Positions 19,801 to 28,999 are shown, numbered from the stretch's first letter. The stretch: 64,000 nt of DNA from AC-37 sp036389835 (GCA_036389835.1 DASVWC010000069.1:1-64000); one strand, 5' to 3'. A program made the numbers and translations. Notes: generated by a model from the letters alone, not told the origin.

Positions 19801-20289
19801 CTAGTCGCGCTTCTGCACCAGCCGCCTCACGGCCGGGCCCACGAACCAGACGACCACGAAGAGGGAGCCGAGGATCGCGGTCACCCAGGTCACCATCGTC
19901 TCCTTGAAGAGGAGGTCGGTGATCAGCATCACCGCTCCGGTCATCGCGGACGCGAGCGCCACGAGGCCGGCGATCGCGTAGCGGTTCGAGCTGACGACGA
20001 TCCGCTCCTTGTCGTGCTGGCGGAAGAGCAGGCGGTGGCGGGCGGTCGGGGCGATCAGCAGCAGCACGGCGACCGCGGCGGACAGGAGCGTGGCGAAGAA
20101 CAGGTGGCGCTGGAACTCCGTGACCTTCGCGAAGCGCTGCGTGAACGGCACCGTCAGCAGGAACGCGAACAGGATCTGCACGCCCGTGAGTGCCACGCGC
20201 AGCTCGTTGACGAGCTCCATCAGCTCGCGGTCGAGCCGCTCGTTCTCCTCGTGCTCGCGCTCATCGCGCGCGGCGGGGTCCTCCGTCAC
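19801..20289 (-). CDS. DUF6328 family four-helix membrane protein
   Basis: 162 aa. A charged N-terminus (EREHEENERLDRELMELVNELRV-type) leads to four hydrophobic helices (about 38-57, 70-90, 105-128, 133-152). This is the pattern of the DUF6328 membrane family, whose function is unknown. GTG 20289 overlaps the stop of the glycosyltransferase (GTGA), so it is the last gene of the reverse operon starting at 22552. Confidence 0.75.
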   Translation of the reverse strand: MTEDPAARDEREHEENERLDRELMELVNELRVALTGVQILFAFLLTVPFTQRFAKVTEFQRHLFFATLLSAAVAVLLLIAPTARHRLLFRQHDKERIVVSSNRYAIAGLVALASAMTGAVMLITDLLFKETMVTWVTAILGSLFVVVWFVGPAVRRLVQKRD

Positions 20290-21524
20290 CGAGCGGATGC
20301 TAGGGGCCGCGCGACGGCCTCGCGTGCCGCGAACGCCTCCACCGCGCGCGCCGCTCGCTCCGCGCCGTCGTTCTCGGCCGCCCACGCGCGCAGCTCGCCC
20401 GCGCGCGCCGCGAAGCGGCGATCGCTCAGCACCCGCTCGACGGCCAGCCGCACCCCGCGCGGCGTCGTGAGCCGCCGCGGCAGCGAGACGCCCACCCCGG
20501 CCCAGCTCACGCGGGCCGCGTTCTCGGCCATGTCGCCGGCCGCCGGGCAGGCCACGACCGGCACGCCGCACGCCAGCGAGCGCGCCACGGTCCCGTGGCC
20601 GGCGTGGCAGACGACCGCCGAGCACAGCGGCATCGTCCGCGCGTACGAGACCCACTCCACGAGCCGCGCGTTCGCCGGCACGTGCAGTGGCACCGGCGGC
20701 GGCCGGCGGTTGTAGGTCGCCAGCACCCGCACCGGCGCGTCCGCCAGCCCCTCCAGCGCGGCGGCCAGCATCCGCTGCTCGGAGTCCTGCGCGGTCGACG
20801 GCGCCACCAGCACGAGCGGCGCGTCCCCCGGCGGCAGCTCCACGTCCCCGTACGGCTGCTCCCAGAGCAGCGGCCCGGTCGTCTCCACCCACGGTTCGCA
20901 GCGCGGGCGCGGGTACTCGAGCTGCGGGAAGGTCGCCACCAGCGCCAGGCGCCGGGAGAGGCCGTTGTGGACGTAGTCGAGCGGCGGCAGCCCGACCCGC
21001 GCGCGTGCGCCGTTGAGCTGGTCGCGGCCCTGCCGCATGCCGGATTGCACCAGCGGCTCCATCGAGCGCCACAGCGCCCGGCCGAGCGGCGTGCGCGGCA
21101 GGCGCGCGCCGATCGAGTACGGCGGGAACCCGCGCGCGGGCGTGGGGAGCACGTGCGGGACGAGCGTGGCCCACGGCCGGCCGTCCATCTCCGCCGACAG
21201 GGCCGCCGCGGTGGTGAGGATGTCCACGACCACCACGTCGGGGTCGAACGCCGCCAGCACGGGCCGCGTCTCCCTCGCCGCGCGCACCGCCGCCTGGAAC
21301 GGCTTCATCCAGCGCCCGTCGGGCGGGAACACGTCGTACTCGGGCGACTGCGCGAAGCTCATGCCCTCGCGCTCCACGTGCTCGCGCCACCTGGCCCACG
21401 TCTCGAGCTGGACCTCGTGACCGCGCCGCACGAGCTCGGCGCCGAGCGCGATCGCCGGGAACGCGTGACCCGCGTCGCCGAAGGCGGCGAGCGCGATTCG
21501 TCGTGGGACGGGCGCGGGGCTCAG
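20286..21524 (-). CDS. MGT-type (GT1) glycosyltransferase, apparent CTG start
   Basis: 412 aa. GT-B fold: N-terminal Gly-rich loop AAFGDAGHAFPAIALG (about 12-27) and the C-terminal nucleotide-sugar site VCHAGHGTVARSLACGVP followed by DMAENA. This is the macrolide/UDP-glycosyltransferase family, which glycosylates small lipophilic acceptors. No ATG, GTG or TTG lies between the upstream stop and the conserved first strand. A CTG at 21524 forms a CTGA overlap with the stop of the preceding gene, and I take it as the start. The operon pairs it with an F420 oxidoreductase. Confidence 0.8.
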   Translation of the reverse strand: MSPAPVPRRIALAAFGDAGHAFPAIALGAELVRRGHEVQLETWARWREHVEREGMSFAQSPEYDVFPPDGRWMKPFQAAVRAARETRPVLAAFDPDVVVVDILTTAAALSAEMDGRPWATLVPHVLPTPARGFPPYSIGARLPRTPLGRALWRSMEPLVQSGMRQGRDQLNGARARVGLPPLDYVHNGLSRRLALVATFPQLEYPRPRCEPWVETTGPLLWEQPYGDVELPPGDAPLVLVAPSTAQDSEQRMLAAALEGLADAPVRVLATYNRRPPPVPLHVPANARLVEWVSYARTMPLCSAVVCHAGHGTVARSLACGVPVVACPAAGDMAENAARVSWAGVGVSLPRRLTTPRGVRLAVERVLSDRRFAARAGELRAWAAENDGAERAARAVEAFAAREAVARPLASAR

Positions 21525-22552
21525 ACCAGCTCGGCGAGGTCCGTCAGCATCCGCGAGCGGTTCTGCGGCTCGGTCAGCGGGGTGATCACCATCGTGCCGA
21601 CGCCCGCGTCGCGGTAGGCCGCCAGGCGGTCGCGCACCTTGTCCCTGGGGCCGACGAGCGCGACCGTGTCGATCAGCTCCGCCGGCAGCGCCGCCGCCGC
21701 CTCGTCGCGCTTGCCGGCGAGGTACAGGTTCTGCACCTCCTGCGCCGCCTCCTCGAACCCGTACCGCCGCACGGCCTGGTTGTAGAAGTTCTTGTCGCGC
21801 GTTCCCATCCCACCGACGTACAGCGCGAGGATCGGGCGCACCATGTCGCGCGCCTTGTCCACGTCGTCGTCGATGCAGAGGTTCACGGTGGGTGCGATGT
21901 CGAAGGACTCGTCGATGGTGCGCCCGACGCGGTCGGCGCCCTCCTGGAGCAGCTTGCGGCTGTCGTCCACGCGCTCGGGCGAGAACAGGAACGGCAGCCA
22001 GCCGTCGGCGATCTCGCCGGCGAGGCGAGTGTTGTTCGGGCCCATCGCCGCCAGGTAGACCGGCATGTGCTCCTGGACCGGCGCGATCATCAGCTTCAGC
22101 GGCATGCCGGGCGCGCCTGGGAGCGGCAGCTTGTACGTCTCGCCCTCGTAGACGAGGCGCTTGCGCGCGAGCGCCATCCGCACGATCTCGACGTACTCGC
22201 GCGTGCGCTGGATCTGCTTGGCGAACGGCTGCCCGTGCCAGCCCTCGGCCACCGCCGGTCCGGACGAGCCGATGCCGAGCAGCACCCGCCCGCCGGAGAG
22301 GACGTCGAGCGTCGCGGCGGTCATGGCGGTCATCGCCGGGGAGCGCGCGGGCATCTGGAAGATCCCGGCGCCCAGCTTGATCTTCTCGGTCTGGCCGGCG
22401 AGCCAGGCGAGGACCGTCGCGGTGTCCGATCCGTAGGCCTCGGCGCCCCAGGCGGAGTCGAATCCGGCGGCCTCGGCGTCGCGCACCATCTGGAGCTGGT
22501 CCTGTGCGGAGATGCCCAGGCCCCAGTAGCCCAGCTGCAGCCCAAGTCGCAT
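21521..22552 (-). CDS. LLM-class F420-dependent oxidoreductase
   Basis: 343 aa. Luciferase-like TIM barrel with typical blocks: LGYWG near the N-terminus, DAEAAGFDSAWGAEAYG (about 26-42), LGIGSSGP (about 91) and AMGPNNTRLAGEIADGW. Such enzymes move hydride between F420 and a varied substrate; this one cannot be assigned further. ATG 22552 has GAGAGGAAA upstream on the minus strand. It is the first gene of a three-gene operon with the glycosyltransferase and DUF6328 protein. Confidence 0.88.
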   Translation of the reverse strand: MRLGLQLGYWGLGISAQDQLQMVRDAEAAGFDSAWGAEAYGSDTATVLAWLAGQTEKIKLGAGIFQMPARSPAMTAMTAATLDVLSGGRVLLGIGSSGPAVAEGWHGQPFAKQIQRTREYVEIVRMALARKRLVYEGETYKLPLPGAPGMPLKLMIAPVQEHMPVYLAAMGPNNTRLAGEIADGWLPFLFSPERVDDSRKLLQEGADRVGRTIDESFDIAPTVNLCIDDDVDKARDMVRPILALYVGGMGTRDKNFYNQAVRRYGFEEAAQEVQNLYLAGKRDEAAAALPAELIDTVALVGPRDKVRDRLAAYRDAGVGTMVITPLTEPQNRSRMLTDLAELV

Positions 22553-22665
22553 CTGCAGGTTTCCTCTCAGTCGGAAGGAGTTCGCTTGAATACCCGGACG
22601 GAAAACGGGTACTTTTCCAGTGCGGGCCGGGGGCGCATCCTAAGCGACCGGGCCGTTTCGACCTG

Positions 22666-23199
22666 ATGCGACGCAGCCGACACCGCAAGCACGCCCAGGA
22701 GCTGAGGCGCGCGATCGACTGCCTGCCGCGCGGAACGCGCGAGGCCATGGTCGACTCGCTCGACGACCAGCGGATCATCGTGGGCGCCTACACCGACGGG
22801 GAGGGCGGCGTCTGCCCGATGCTGGCCGCGCACCGCAACGGAGGCCGCACGAACCTCGCGAGCTTCGCCCGCGCCTGGGACCGCTACACCGGCGCGACCA
22901 CCATGCGCGAGGCGAGCGAGCGCGAGCTGCGCACGCTGCGCGCGATGCTCGAGGCGAGCCTGTACTACGAGGACAACGCGAGCGCGCTGGCCAAGGTGAC
23001 GGCCGAGCATCGCGACCTGGCCGCGAAGCGCGCCGAGCGCGAGCGGACCGACACCGGCGAGCGCGACCGCACGCCCGAGCTGCGCAGGCGCCACGGCTGG
23101 GCGTGGCTGCGCGTGTTCCGCCGCCTCGACGAGTACGAGGCCGCCCTCGCGGAGGCCGAGCGCCAGGCGGAGGCCGGGCGCGAGCGCGAGCTCGTCTAG
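22666..23199 (+). CDS. Conserved hypothetical protein, coiled-coil C-terminus
   Basis: 177 aa. The N-terminal half (about 10-75) is compact, with LPRGTREAMVDSL and IIVGAYTDGEGGVCPML; the C-terminal half is rich in Arg, Glu and Ala and should be helical or coiled coil. No enzyme motif is visible. ATG 22666 is preferred to the longer frame from 22504 because the extra residues are low quality and overlap the divergent promoter region. It ends back-to-back with the SDR gene (TAG then CTA, no spacer). Confidence 0.65.
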   Translation: MRRSRHRKHAQELRRAIDCLPRGTREAMVDSLDDQRIIVGAYTDGEGGVCPMLAAHRNGGRTNLASFARAWDRYTGATTMREASERELRTLRAMLEASLYYEDNASALAKVTAEHRDLAAKRAERERTDTGERDRTPELRRRHGWAWLRVFRRLDEYEAALAEAERQAEAGRERELV

Positions 23200-23928
23200 C
23201 TAGGTCCGCTGCTGCACGTCGCCGGCCCGGATGAACTGGATCTCCGGCACGATGCAGGCCGGTGAGGTGCGCAGCAGGAAGCGCACCGCCTCGGCGATGT
23301 CCTCGGGCTGGATCATCGCCTCGGGCGGCACGCCCTCGACCCAGTCGGTCATCGGCGTGTCCACGAAGCCCGGGCAGAACGCGGTGAGCTGGATGCCCGA
23401 CTCGGCGAGCTCGCCGTGGGCCGCCTGGGTCAGGCCGACCACCGCGTGCTTCGTGGCCGAGTAGGTCGCGAGCCAGGGCTGTCCGAACTTGCCCGCGATC
23501 GACGCGGTGTTCACGACCAGCGCCTTGCCGTGCTCGCCGCCCGCCTCCTTGAGCAGCGGGATGCACTCGCGCAGGGTCAGGTACACGCCGCGCAGGTTCA
23601 CGTTGAGCTGCATGTCGAGGTGCTTGGTCTGCTGCTCGGCGATCGGCCCGCCGATGCCGACGCCCGCGTTGTTGATCAGCACGTCCAACCGGCCCCACCT
23701 CTCGTGGTGGCGCTCCACGAGGCCCTTGATCTCGTCCTCGTTGGCCATGTTGGCGGCCACCGACTCGACCTCGATCCCCTCGCCGTGCAGGCCCTCGACG
23801 GCCGCCTCGAGCTTGTCCGGCCGGCGCGCCGAGACGGTCAGCGAGTAGCCGTCCTGCCCGAGCGCGCGGGCGATGGCCAGCCCGATCCCGCTCGAGCCTC
23901 CGGTGATCAGCGCAGCGCGGCCTTGCAT
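23200..23928 (-). CDS. Short-chain dehydrogenase/reductase
   Basis: 242 aa. Classical SDR: TGGSSGIG cofactor loop (about 9-16), NNAG (about 90), catalytic Ser in VNTASIAG and YSATK (Tyr/Lys about 153-157). It is a cytosolic NAD(P)-dependent oxidoreductase of unknown substrate. A strong ribosome site (GAGGAGGA) precedes ATG 23928. Confidence 0.92.
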   Translation of the reverse strand: MQGRAALITGGSSGIGLAIARALGQDGYSLTVSARRPDKLEAAVEGLHGEGIEVESVAANMANEDEIKGLVERHHERWGRLDVLINNAGVGIGGPIAEQQTKHLDMQLNVNLRGVYLTLRECIPLLKEAGGEHGKALVVNTASIAGKFGQPWLATYSATKHAVVGLTQAAHGELAESGIQLTAFCPGFVDTPMTDWVEGVPPEAMIQPEDIAEAVRFLLRTSPACIVPEIQFIRAGDVQQRT

Positions 23929-24010
23929 CGTGTCGGTCCTCCTCGAAGGCGTGGTCGTGGGGAGGGGTTGTATCCGACCGGCTATGGCGGTGGCGCGCGC
24001 GCCGCTCCCG

Positions 24011-24016
24011 TAGCCT
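24011..24016 (+). promoter_or_regulatory. -10 box for the frameshifted lipoprotein gene
   Basis: TAGCCT ends 7 nt before ATG 24024, matching the leaderless pattern seen elsewhere in the window. Confidence 0.4.
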
Positions 24017-24023
24017 GTGGGGG

Positions 24024-25009
24024 ATGGTCCGTGCGGGGGTCCCCCGGCTGTGCGCGGCCGCGTTCGCGACGGCCGCTATCGCGCTTGGCGCCTGCAGCGA
24101 CGACGACCGCGACGAGCCGATGCCGCGTCCCGGCGATGAGGTGGGGGCCGAGCAGCCGTTCCCGGACCCCACGGCGCGCACGCTGGCCGAGCTGAGGGAC
24201 GGCCTCGGGCCGGGCCCGCGGATGGCCAGCTCGGTGTCGGTGCTCGAGCCCGGCCGCAAGAACCGCTTCGCCTTCGGGCTCTTCGACCGCGCCCGGCGGC
24301 AGATCGGCGGCGCGCCGGCAGCCGTGTACGTGGCGCCCGTGGACGGCGGCGAAGTGGAGGGTCCGTACCCGCGCGGCACCGCACGCTCGAGGTGGACGAG
24401 CGCCACCGCAGCCACACCGTCGAGCACGACGACGACGCCGCCCACTCGATCTACGTCGCCGACGTCCCGTTCGCGCGCGAGGGTCGCTACGAGGTGCTCG
24501 GCGTGACCAAGCTCGATCAGCGGGTGGTCGGCGGGACGCCCGTCACCGTCGAGGTCCGCCGCCCGGAGCGGCCCCCGACCGTCGGCGACCGCGCGCCGCG
24601 CGTGCACACGCCCACGCGCTCCGACGTCCGCGACCTGTCCGATATCGACACCCGCGAGCCGCCGAGCTCGATGCACGAGGAGGATCTCGCCGACGTGCTC
24701 GGCCGCCGCCCGGTGATGCTGCTCTTCGCCACGCCGCGGCTGTGCCAGAGCCGCGTGTGCGGGCCGGTGGTGGACGTGCTCGAGCAGGTGAAGGCAGAGC
24801 ACGGCGACGATGCCGTGTTCATCCACATGGAGGTCTGGAACGGCAACTCGCGCGACGGCGGCGAGCGCCCGCAGGTGCGCGCGTACGGGCTGCCGTCGGA
24901 GCCGTGGCTGTTCGCGATCGACGCTCGCGGGCGCGTGGCGGACCGGATCGAGGGGGCGTTCAGCACCGAGGAGGCGGAGGAGGCGTTGCGGAAGGCGGTC
25001 GGGGAGTAG
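24024..25009 (+). pseudogene. Thioredoxin-fold lipoprotein, frameshifted
   Basis: The first frame (from 24024) encodes a lipoprotein signal peptide with lipobox LGAC followed by Asp residues, then good sequence up to about codon 115 (VEGPYPR). From about 24367-24380 the sensible reading moves to another frame, continuing as HRTLEVDERH and ending at 25009 with a thioredoxin-like domain that has a CQSRVC pair (about 24755-24772). One missing base near 24370 explains the break; adding a base in cccgcgcgg restores one 329-aa reading. It is either a recent inactivation or a sequencing error. Confidence 0.75.
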
Positions 25010-25083
25010 GGACGGGGCGGCCGCCCCGCGGGCCGCCGGGCCGCCGCCCGCGACCGCTCGCGGTGCTAGCTTCGCCGCCGCGG

Positions 25084-25156
25084 GGGCCGGTAGCTCAGCG
25101 GTTAGAGCAGCGGACTCATAATCCGTAGGTCGCTGGTTCGAATCCAGCCCGGCCCA
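25084..25156 (+). tRNA. tRNA with CAT anticodon, probably tRNA-Ile2
   Basis: Acceptor gggccgg pairs with ccggccc (25149-25155), D arm agctcagcggttagagca, anticodon stem cggac/(a)atccg with CAT, T arm gctgg-ttcgaat-ccagc, discriminator A. The GGGCC acceptor and overall sequence look more like the lysidine-modified tRNA-Ile2 than elongator Met, but CAT alone does not decide. The 3' 43 nt form the attachment site of the element that follows. Confidence 0.9.
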
Positions 25157-25157
25157 T
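25114..25157 (+). repeat. attL: 44-bp direct repeat in the tRNA 3' half
   Basis: Bases 25114-25157 are identical to 40535-40578. The left copy belongs to a complete tRNA gene and the right copy is only its 3' fragment, the usual product of integration by a tRNA-targeting tyrosine recombinase. Confidence 0.93.
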
Positions 25158-25216
25158 GGGGAAAGGCCTGCAAACAAGCGGCTCCAACCTGAGGCAAATC
25201 GCGCCCGGCGCGAATT

Positions 25217-25237
25217 TTGTCCCAAATCTGTCCCGAA
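25217..25237 (+). promoter_or_regulatory. Left candidate integrase arm sites
   Basis: ttttgtccc and aaatctgtcccgaa lie between attL and the integrase start. The 14-bp aaatctgtcccgaa (25224-25237) recurs near attR at 40427-40440. Repeats shared by both element ends fit arm-type binding sites. Confidence 0.45.
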
Positions 25238-25258
25238 GTTCCTATAGCGTGCCGTGCT

Positions 25259-26413
25259 GTGTTGCAGCGACCGATTAGCGGCCACGTATTTCGGATCGAG
25301 GGCAAGCGACGCCCCGTTTGGTACGCGAAGTACCGGCTTCCGGACGGGCGTCAGGTGCAGAAGCGGCTCGGCCCGGCGTGGACCCAGCGCGGCCGGCCGC
25401 CGGCGGGCTACTTCACGAAGCGCACTGCGGAGGACTGGTTGCGGGACACGCTCGACGAGGCGCGGCGGGGGACGCTGCCGGGGATGGTGCGGACCGGCGC
25501 GACGTTCGCGGACGCTGCTGCGGAGTGGCTTCGCTACGTCGAATACGAGCGCGCGTGCAAGCCGTCGACGCTCGAGGACTATCGGCAGATGGTGCGGACG
25601 CTGAACGCGTCGTTCGGATCGCGGCCGATCGAGAGCATCACCCGGCAGGACCTGGAGCGGTGGAAGGCGGCGACGGTGGCCGAGCGTGAGATCTCGAATC
25701 GGACGCTCCAGAAGTACCTAGTTGCGCTCAATGGGATCTTCAAACGCGCCATGCGCGTCTGGAATCTCCCGCGAAATCCGGCGGCGGAGGTCGAGCGCCC
25801 GCGCCTTGCTCGCGCGGCCAACATCGACGTCTTCTCGGGCGAGGAGGTGATGGCGCTCGTCCGCGCGGCGGAGTCCGAGCAGGACGCGGCGATCTATCTC
25901 ACCGCGGCGTTCACCGGCCTCCGCCAGGGCGAGCTGCTCGCTTTGCGCTGGCGCGACGTGGACTTCGAGCTCGACCTGGTCCGCGTTCGGGCCAACTTCA
26001 CGCACGGCCGCGAGGGGTCGCCCAAGAGTGGCCGGGAGCGGGCGGTGCCGATGATGGTCGAGGTTGCGCAGACCCTCGCGCGGTTGAGCCAGCGCCAGCG
26101 CTTCACCGCCCCGACCGACCTCGTCTTCTGCAGCCAGCTCGGCGGCCACATCAGCCCGAAGCACCTCGCCGCGCGCTACCGCAAGGCGCTCGATCGCGCA
26201 GGGCTTCGTCGGCTCCGCTTCCACGACCTTCGCCACACGTTCGGCACGCACGCAATCCGCGCAGCGGACCCCCGCGAGGTCATGGAGTGGATGGGCCACG
26301 CCGACCTCAAGACGACGCAGATCTACCTCGCGTACAAGCCCAAGGCCGACGCTGCGCGCCGGCTCTCAGCTGCCTTCGAGGCTGGCGGTCGTGCCGTCGA
26401 TGTCGCTACGTAG
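25259..26413 (+). CDS. Tyrosine recombinase/integrase of the mobilizable element
   Basis: 384 aa from GTG 25259. N-terminal arm-binding-like domain (about 5-50), SAM-like core-binding domain (about 75-165), and C-terminal catalytic domain with Arg in TGLRQGE (about 221), His-x2-Arg in HDLRHTF, His in GHAD and nucleophile Tyr in QIYLAY (about 355). It should integrate and excise the element at the tRNA 3' end. A longer frame starts at TTG 25217, but that stretch carries the putative arm sites, so the shorter start is preferred. Confidence 0.92.
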   Translation: MLQRPISGHVFRIEGKRRPVWYAKYRLPDGRQVQKRLGPAWTQRGRPPAGYFTKRTAEDWLRDTLDEARRGTLPGMVRTGATFADAAAEWLRYVEYERACKPSTLEDYRQMVRTLNASFGSRPIESITRQDLERWKAATVAEREISNRTLQKYLVALNGIFKRAMRVWNLPRNPAAEVERPRLARAANIDVFSGEEVMALVRAAESEQDAAIYLTAAFTGLRQGELLALRWRDVDFELDLVRVRANFTHGREGSPKSGRERAVPMMVEVAQTLARLSQRQRFTAPTDLVFCSQLGGHISPKHLAARYRKALDRAGLRRLRFHDLRHTFGTHAIRAADPREVMEWMGHADLKTTQIYLAYKPKADAARRLSAAFEAGGRAVDVAT

Positions 26414-26446
26414 CGCACCTGGGAGGCGCACTGGGATCATGCAGTC

Positions 26447-26830
26447 ATGGACGAGCTCGCCCGCAGGAAGAACACGCCGGGCACCGATGCCGCCTTTGAC
26501 ACGCTCGCTCACGTTGCCGTCGATTCTGAAACGGACGATCGCTATCCAAGCGGGACCTTAATCATCCCCGCCGATTCTCCCGACGCCTCAGTCCTGATTT
26601 CGAGGGCGATCGCCGAAAGCAAGCCGATCATGCTCGTGTTTCCCGACGGTTCGGGTGTGGTCGCTAGGCCGCCGGATGCCAAGGGGTTTCTGTTGTTCGT
26701 GATCCTCAGTCTGTCTTTCCTCCTGGCTTTGGCGAGCAAGACACGCGACCGGCCGACCTTTGTGCCGCGCGAGTGGGTAACTGAGTTCCACGCGGCTCCC
26801 AGAGAGCGGGAGGCGGAACCGGTCGGGTAG
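26447..26830 (+). CDS. Hypothetical single-span membrane protein
   Basis: 127 aa. A polar N-terminal domain of about 80 residues precedes one transmembrane helix (about 83-99, FLLFVILSLSFLLALA) and a short charged tail. It follows the integrase where an excisionase often lies, but it has no HTH and a membrane helix argues against that role. No family recognised. Confidence 0.55.
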   Translation: MDELARRKNTPGTDAAFDTLAHVAVDSETDDRYPSGTLIIPADSPDASVLISRAIAESKPIMLVFPDGSGVVARPPDAKGFLLFVILSLSFLLALASKTRDRPTFVPREWVTEFHAAPREREAEPVG

Positions 26831-26894
26831 TTCAGACCCAGGCAATCCGCCCGCGCATCCGGGTCCGACCCGGCCGAATCGCATACTGAGGTGG

Positions 26895-28670
26895 ATGGAC
26901 GGCCGGAGCGACAACGGAGAGCACGACCAGCCGCTGCCGGAGTGGCTTCCGCCGCAGCTCCGTTCCTGGACTGAGGCTCATCGCCAGGTGCTCGACGTCG
27001 TCTTCGACGCGTTTATGGCCACGGGCGAGTGGCCTGATCCGGTGCAGCTTCAGCGCGAGACTCGGGCTTCTGGAGGACCTCGCGCTGTCGCGCGCGTGGT
27101 GACCGAGATGCCGCGTCAGCTTGGGTGGCGCGAGTGGAGCCCGCAACGAGCTGTGCTCACGCACTTCGGAGTCGCGTGTTGCCGCCGTGCCCGCCCACTC
27201 TTGGACGCGTACTTCGCGGTCCTCGCGCTCGCGCTCGAGCGCCACAGCAACCCCGATGTCGAGAACCGTGTAAAGCGGGAAGACGTCGATGATCTGGTCG
27301 ACGACGAAGTTCTCGCCGACCGACTCAGCCGCCTAATCGTGGCGGATCATCCATTCCTCTCCAGCGGCAGCGTGGGGGTAGCGAACTGGGACCTCGAAAT
27401 CGACGAGCGCGTCGTTGAGTACGAGGAAGCCAGGGACGTTGATGAGTTCCTGGCGATCCTTGCCGAGCAACGAGGCGTGCGGCCCGATCTGGAGCGAACC
27501 GAAAGCGCTCGCGGCGTTGAGGAGACGCCCGCGCAACCCGAGCAACCTACGCAGGTCGGAGCGCCCGTGAGCGCCACCCCAGCAGAGACCCGAGCGTCGA
27601 TCGGATCGGCCGCGACGTCGCGCCTCTTGACCGTCGTGACAATCATCGGCACCGTCCTCGCCATCGCGGTAGCTCCTGCGCCGCTTGCAGTCGGAGGCGT
27701 CGTCGCCTGCGTAACGGCCGTCGGCCTCGAGGTGCTCCGGCCTGGTACTTCGGCGACGTTCGCCGCGCTGATCATTCTCGCTGCCGCTTCGCTCGGCGCG
27801 CTCATCGGTCTTCTTGTCGTCAATGGGGAGGATGACCCTCCGGCGATCGCTGCCCAACTCGACGATGTCGTCGCGAAGGCAGATGATGCGGGGCAGTATC
27901 CGGCGGTACAACGGGCAGCCCGGCTTCATCCCGGCGCTAGCGGCTCTCATCTCTTGGTCCTGCGCGATCAGTCGCAGCGACCGGGGGGAATCCCACACGA
28001 ATTAGCCTCGCCGCCGTCCGACGAGATTCGGGTCTACGACGATGTCGATGGGCGGCTGGAGCTCCGAATTCGATTTCACCCCCAGAACTTCGGGGAAGTG
28101 CAACAAGGCCCGGATGGCGACGCCCCCGGATACCAGTTCCGTCTCCTCAGCATCGCCGATCTCGACAAGAACGGAACCGCTGAGATCCTCGGCTCCTTTG
28201 ACCGCATTTCCAATGCGAGCGGCCCGTTCCCGCTCCCCGTGCTCATCTCCTGGGACGAGGACGTCTCGCGCTATCGCATGGATGCTCTATTCACACAGCC
28301 CCCCGACCTACGTGTGCCCCGAGGGCTGCCGGCCGCCGCGCTCGACGGGTACCGCAAGCCGAGCGTGGTTCGCGATCAGTTCAGCGACACGGAGTTGACG
28401 GGGTATCCCGCAGACGTCGTTGAGGTGCGCCAGGCGTTGCGCGGGCCCGTTGTCCTAGCCGGATATGCCGAGCAGTCGCCAGTCGGTTTTAGCGGCCGTT
28501 ACGAAGCCAAGGGCTGGTTCCTGGATTTGAAGGGCGGTGCGCCGCGGCTAACGGAATGCACGCCGCCCGGGCACGTCCTGCTCCGAATCGAGACACCCGC
28601 GGAGGTACCGGACGGGCTTGCTCGGGCTCTGATCGGCGCGCCGAATAAACGCGGCTGCGGCCAGGCTTAG
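26895..28670 (+). CDS. Large hypothetical membrane protein with FG-GAP-like segment
   Basis: 591 aa. About 1-200 is soluble and acidic; two hydrophobic stretches follow (about 246-282 and 295-312). The remaining 270 residues have a possible extracytoplasmic or soluble beta-rich region with a Ca-binding-like DLDKNGTAEI (about 417-426), as in FG-GAP/VCBS repeats. ATG 26895 follows a short gap after the preceding gene. No homologue recognised; it is cargo of the integrated element, with codon use distinctly less GC-rich than the chromosome. Confidence 0.6.
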   Translation: MDGRSDNGEHDQPLPEWLPPQLRSWTEAHRQVLDVVFDAFMATGEWPDPVQLQRETRASGGPRAVARVVTEMPRQLGWREWSPQRAVLTHFGVACCRRARPLLDAYFAVLALALERHSNPDVENRVKREDVDDLVDDEVLADRLSRLIVADHPFLSSGSVGVANWDLEIDERVVEYEEARDVDEFLAILAEQRGVRPDLERTESARGVEETPAQPEQPTQVGAPVSATPAETRASIGSAATSRLLTVVTIIGTVLAIAVAPAPLAVGGVVACVTAVGLEVLRPGTSATFAALIILAAASLGALIGLLVVNGEDDPPAIAAQLDDVVAKADDAGQYPAVQRAARLHPGASGSHLLVLRDQSQRPGGIPHELASPPSDEIRVYDDVDGRLELRIRFHPQNFGEVQQGPDGDAPGYQFRLLSIADLDKNGTAEILGSFDRISNASGPFPLPVLISWDEDVSRYRMDALFTQPPDLRVPRGLPAAALDGYRKPSVVRDQFSDTELTGYPADVVEVRQALRGPVVLAGYAEQSPVGFSGRYEAKGWFLDLKGGAPRLTECTPPGHVLLRIETPAEVPDGLARALIGAPNKRGCGQA

Positions 28671-28779
28671 AACCCGGCCCTTCCCCTCGTTAGGCTCCGG
28701 CCGCGCCATTGACCGACACCGCGCACCACTTCCCGCCACTTGGTGGCAAGACACCAAGGACGAGACGTTCCCTGACACG

Positions 28780-28920
28780 ATGCCAGCAGACCTGACGCTC
28801 ATGTACGAGGACGGCCACATCTACATCGACGGCCTCCGCGGAGGGCAGTACCTGAGCGTCAGCCTTGTCGATCTCTTCGCTGCGATCGTCGAGTCGGACC
28901 GCACCGAGCCAGAGTCGTGA
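28780..28920 (+). CDS. Possible small protein (46 aa or longer)
   Basis: From ATG 28780 the frame encodes a plausible soluble peptide (MYEDGHIYIDGLRGG, LVDLFAAIVES). The same frame stays open upstream and reads protein-like (TWWQDTKDETFPDT) but has no canonical start; another frame has TTG 28709 giving LTDTAHHFPP. The real gene may begin there with a frameshift near 28740, or use a rare ATT. The stretch 28671-28779 holds nothing else recognisable, nor does 28921-28999. Confidence 0.4.
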   Translation: MPADLTLMYEDGHIYIDGLRGGQYLSVSLVDLFAAIVESDRTEPES

Positions 28921-28999
28921 GGGGGGAGCAATCTCCCTCACGAGGCGCCTGAGCACAACTCACTCGTGGAAGGTGTTCGCGATGCGTCCGACCGCGGCG

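Noticed and set aside
26447..26830. Excisionase for the integrated element
   Set aside because: Right position, but it has a transmembrane helix and no HTH.
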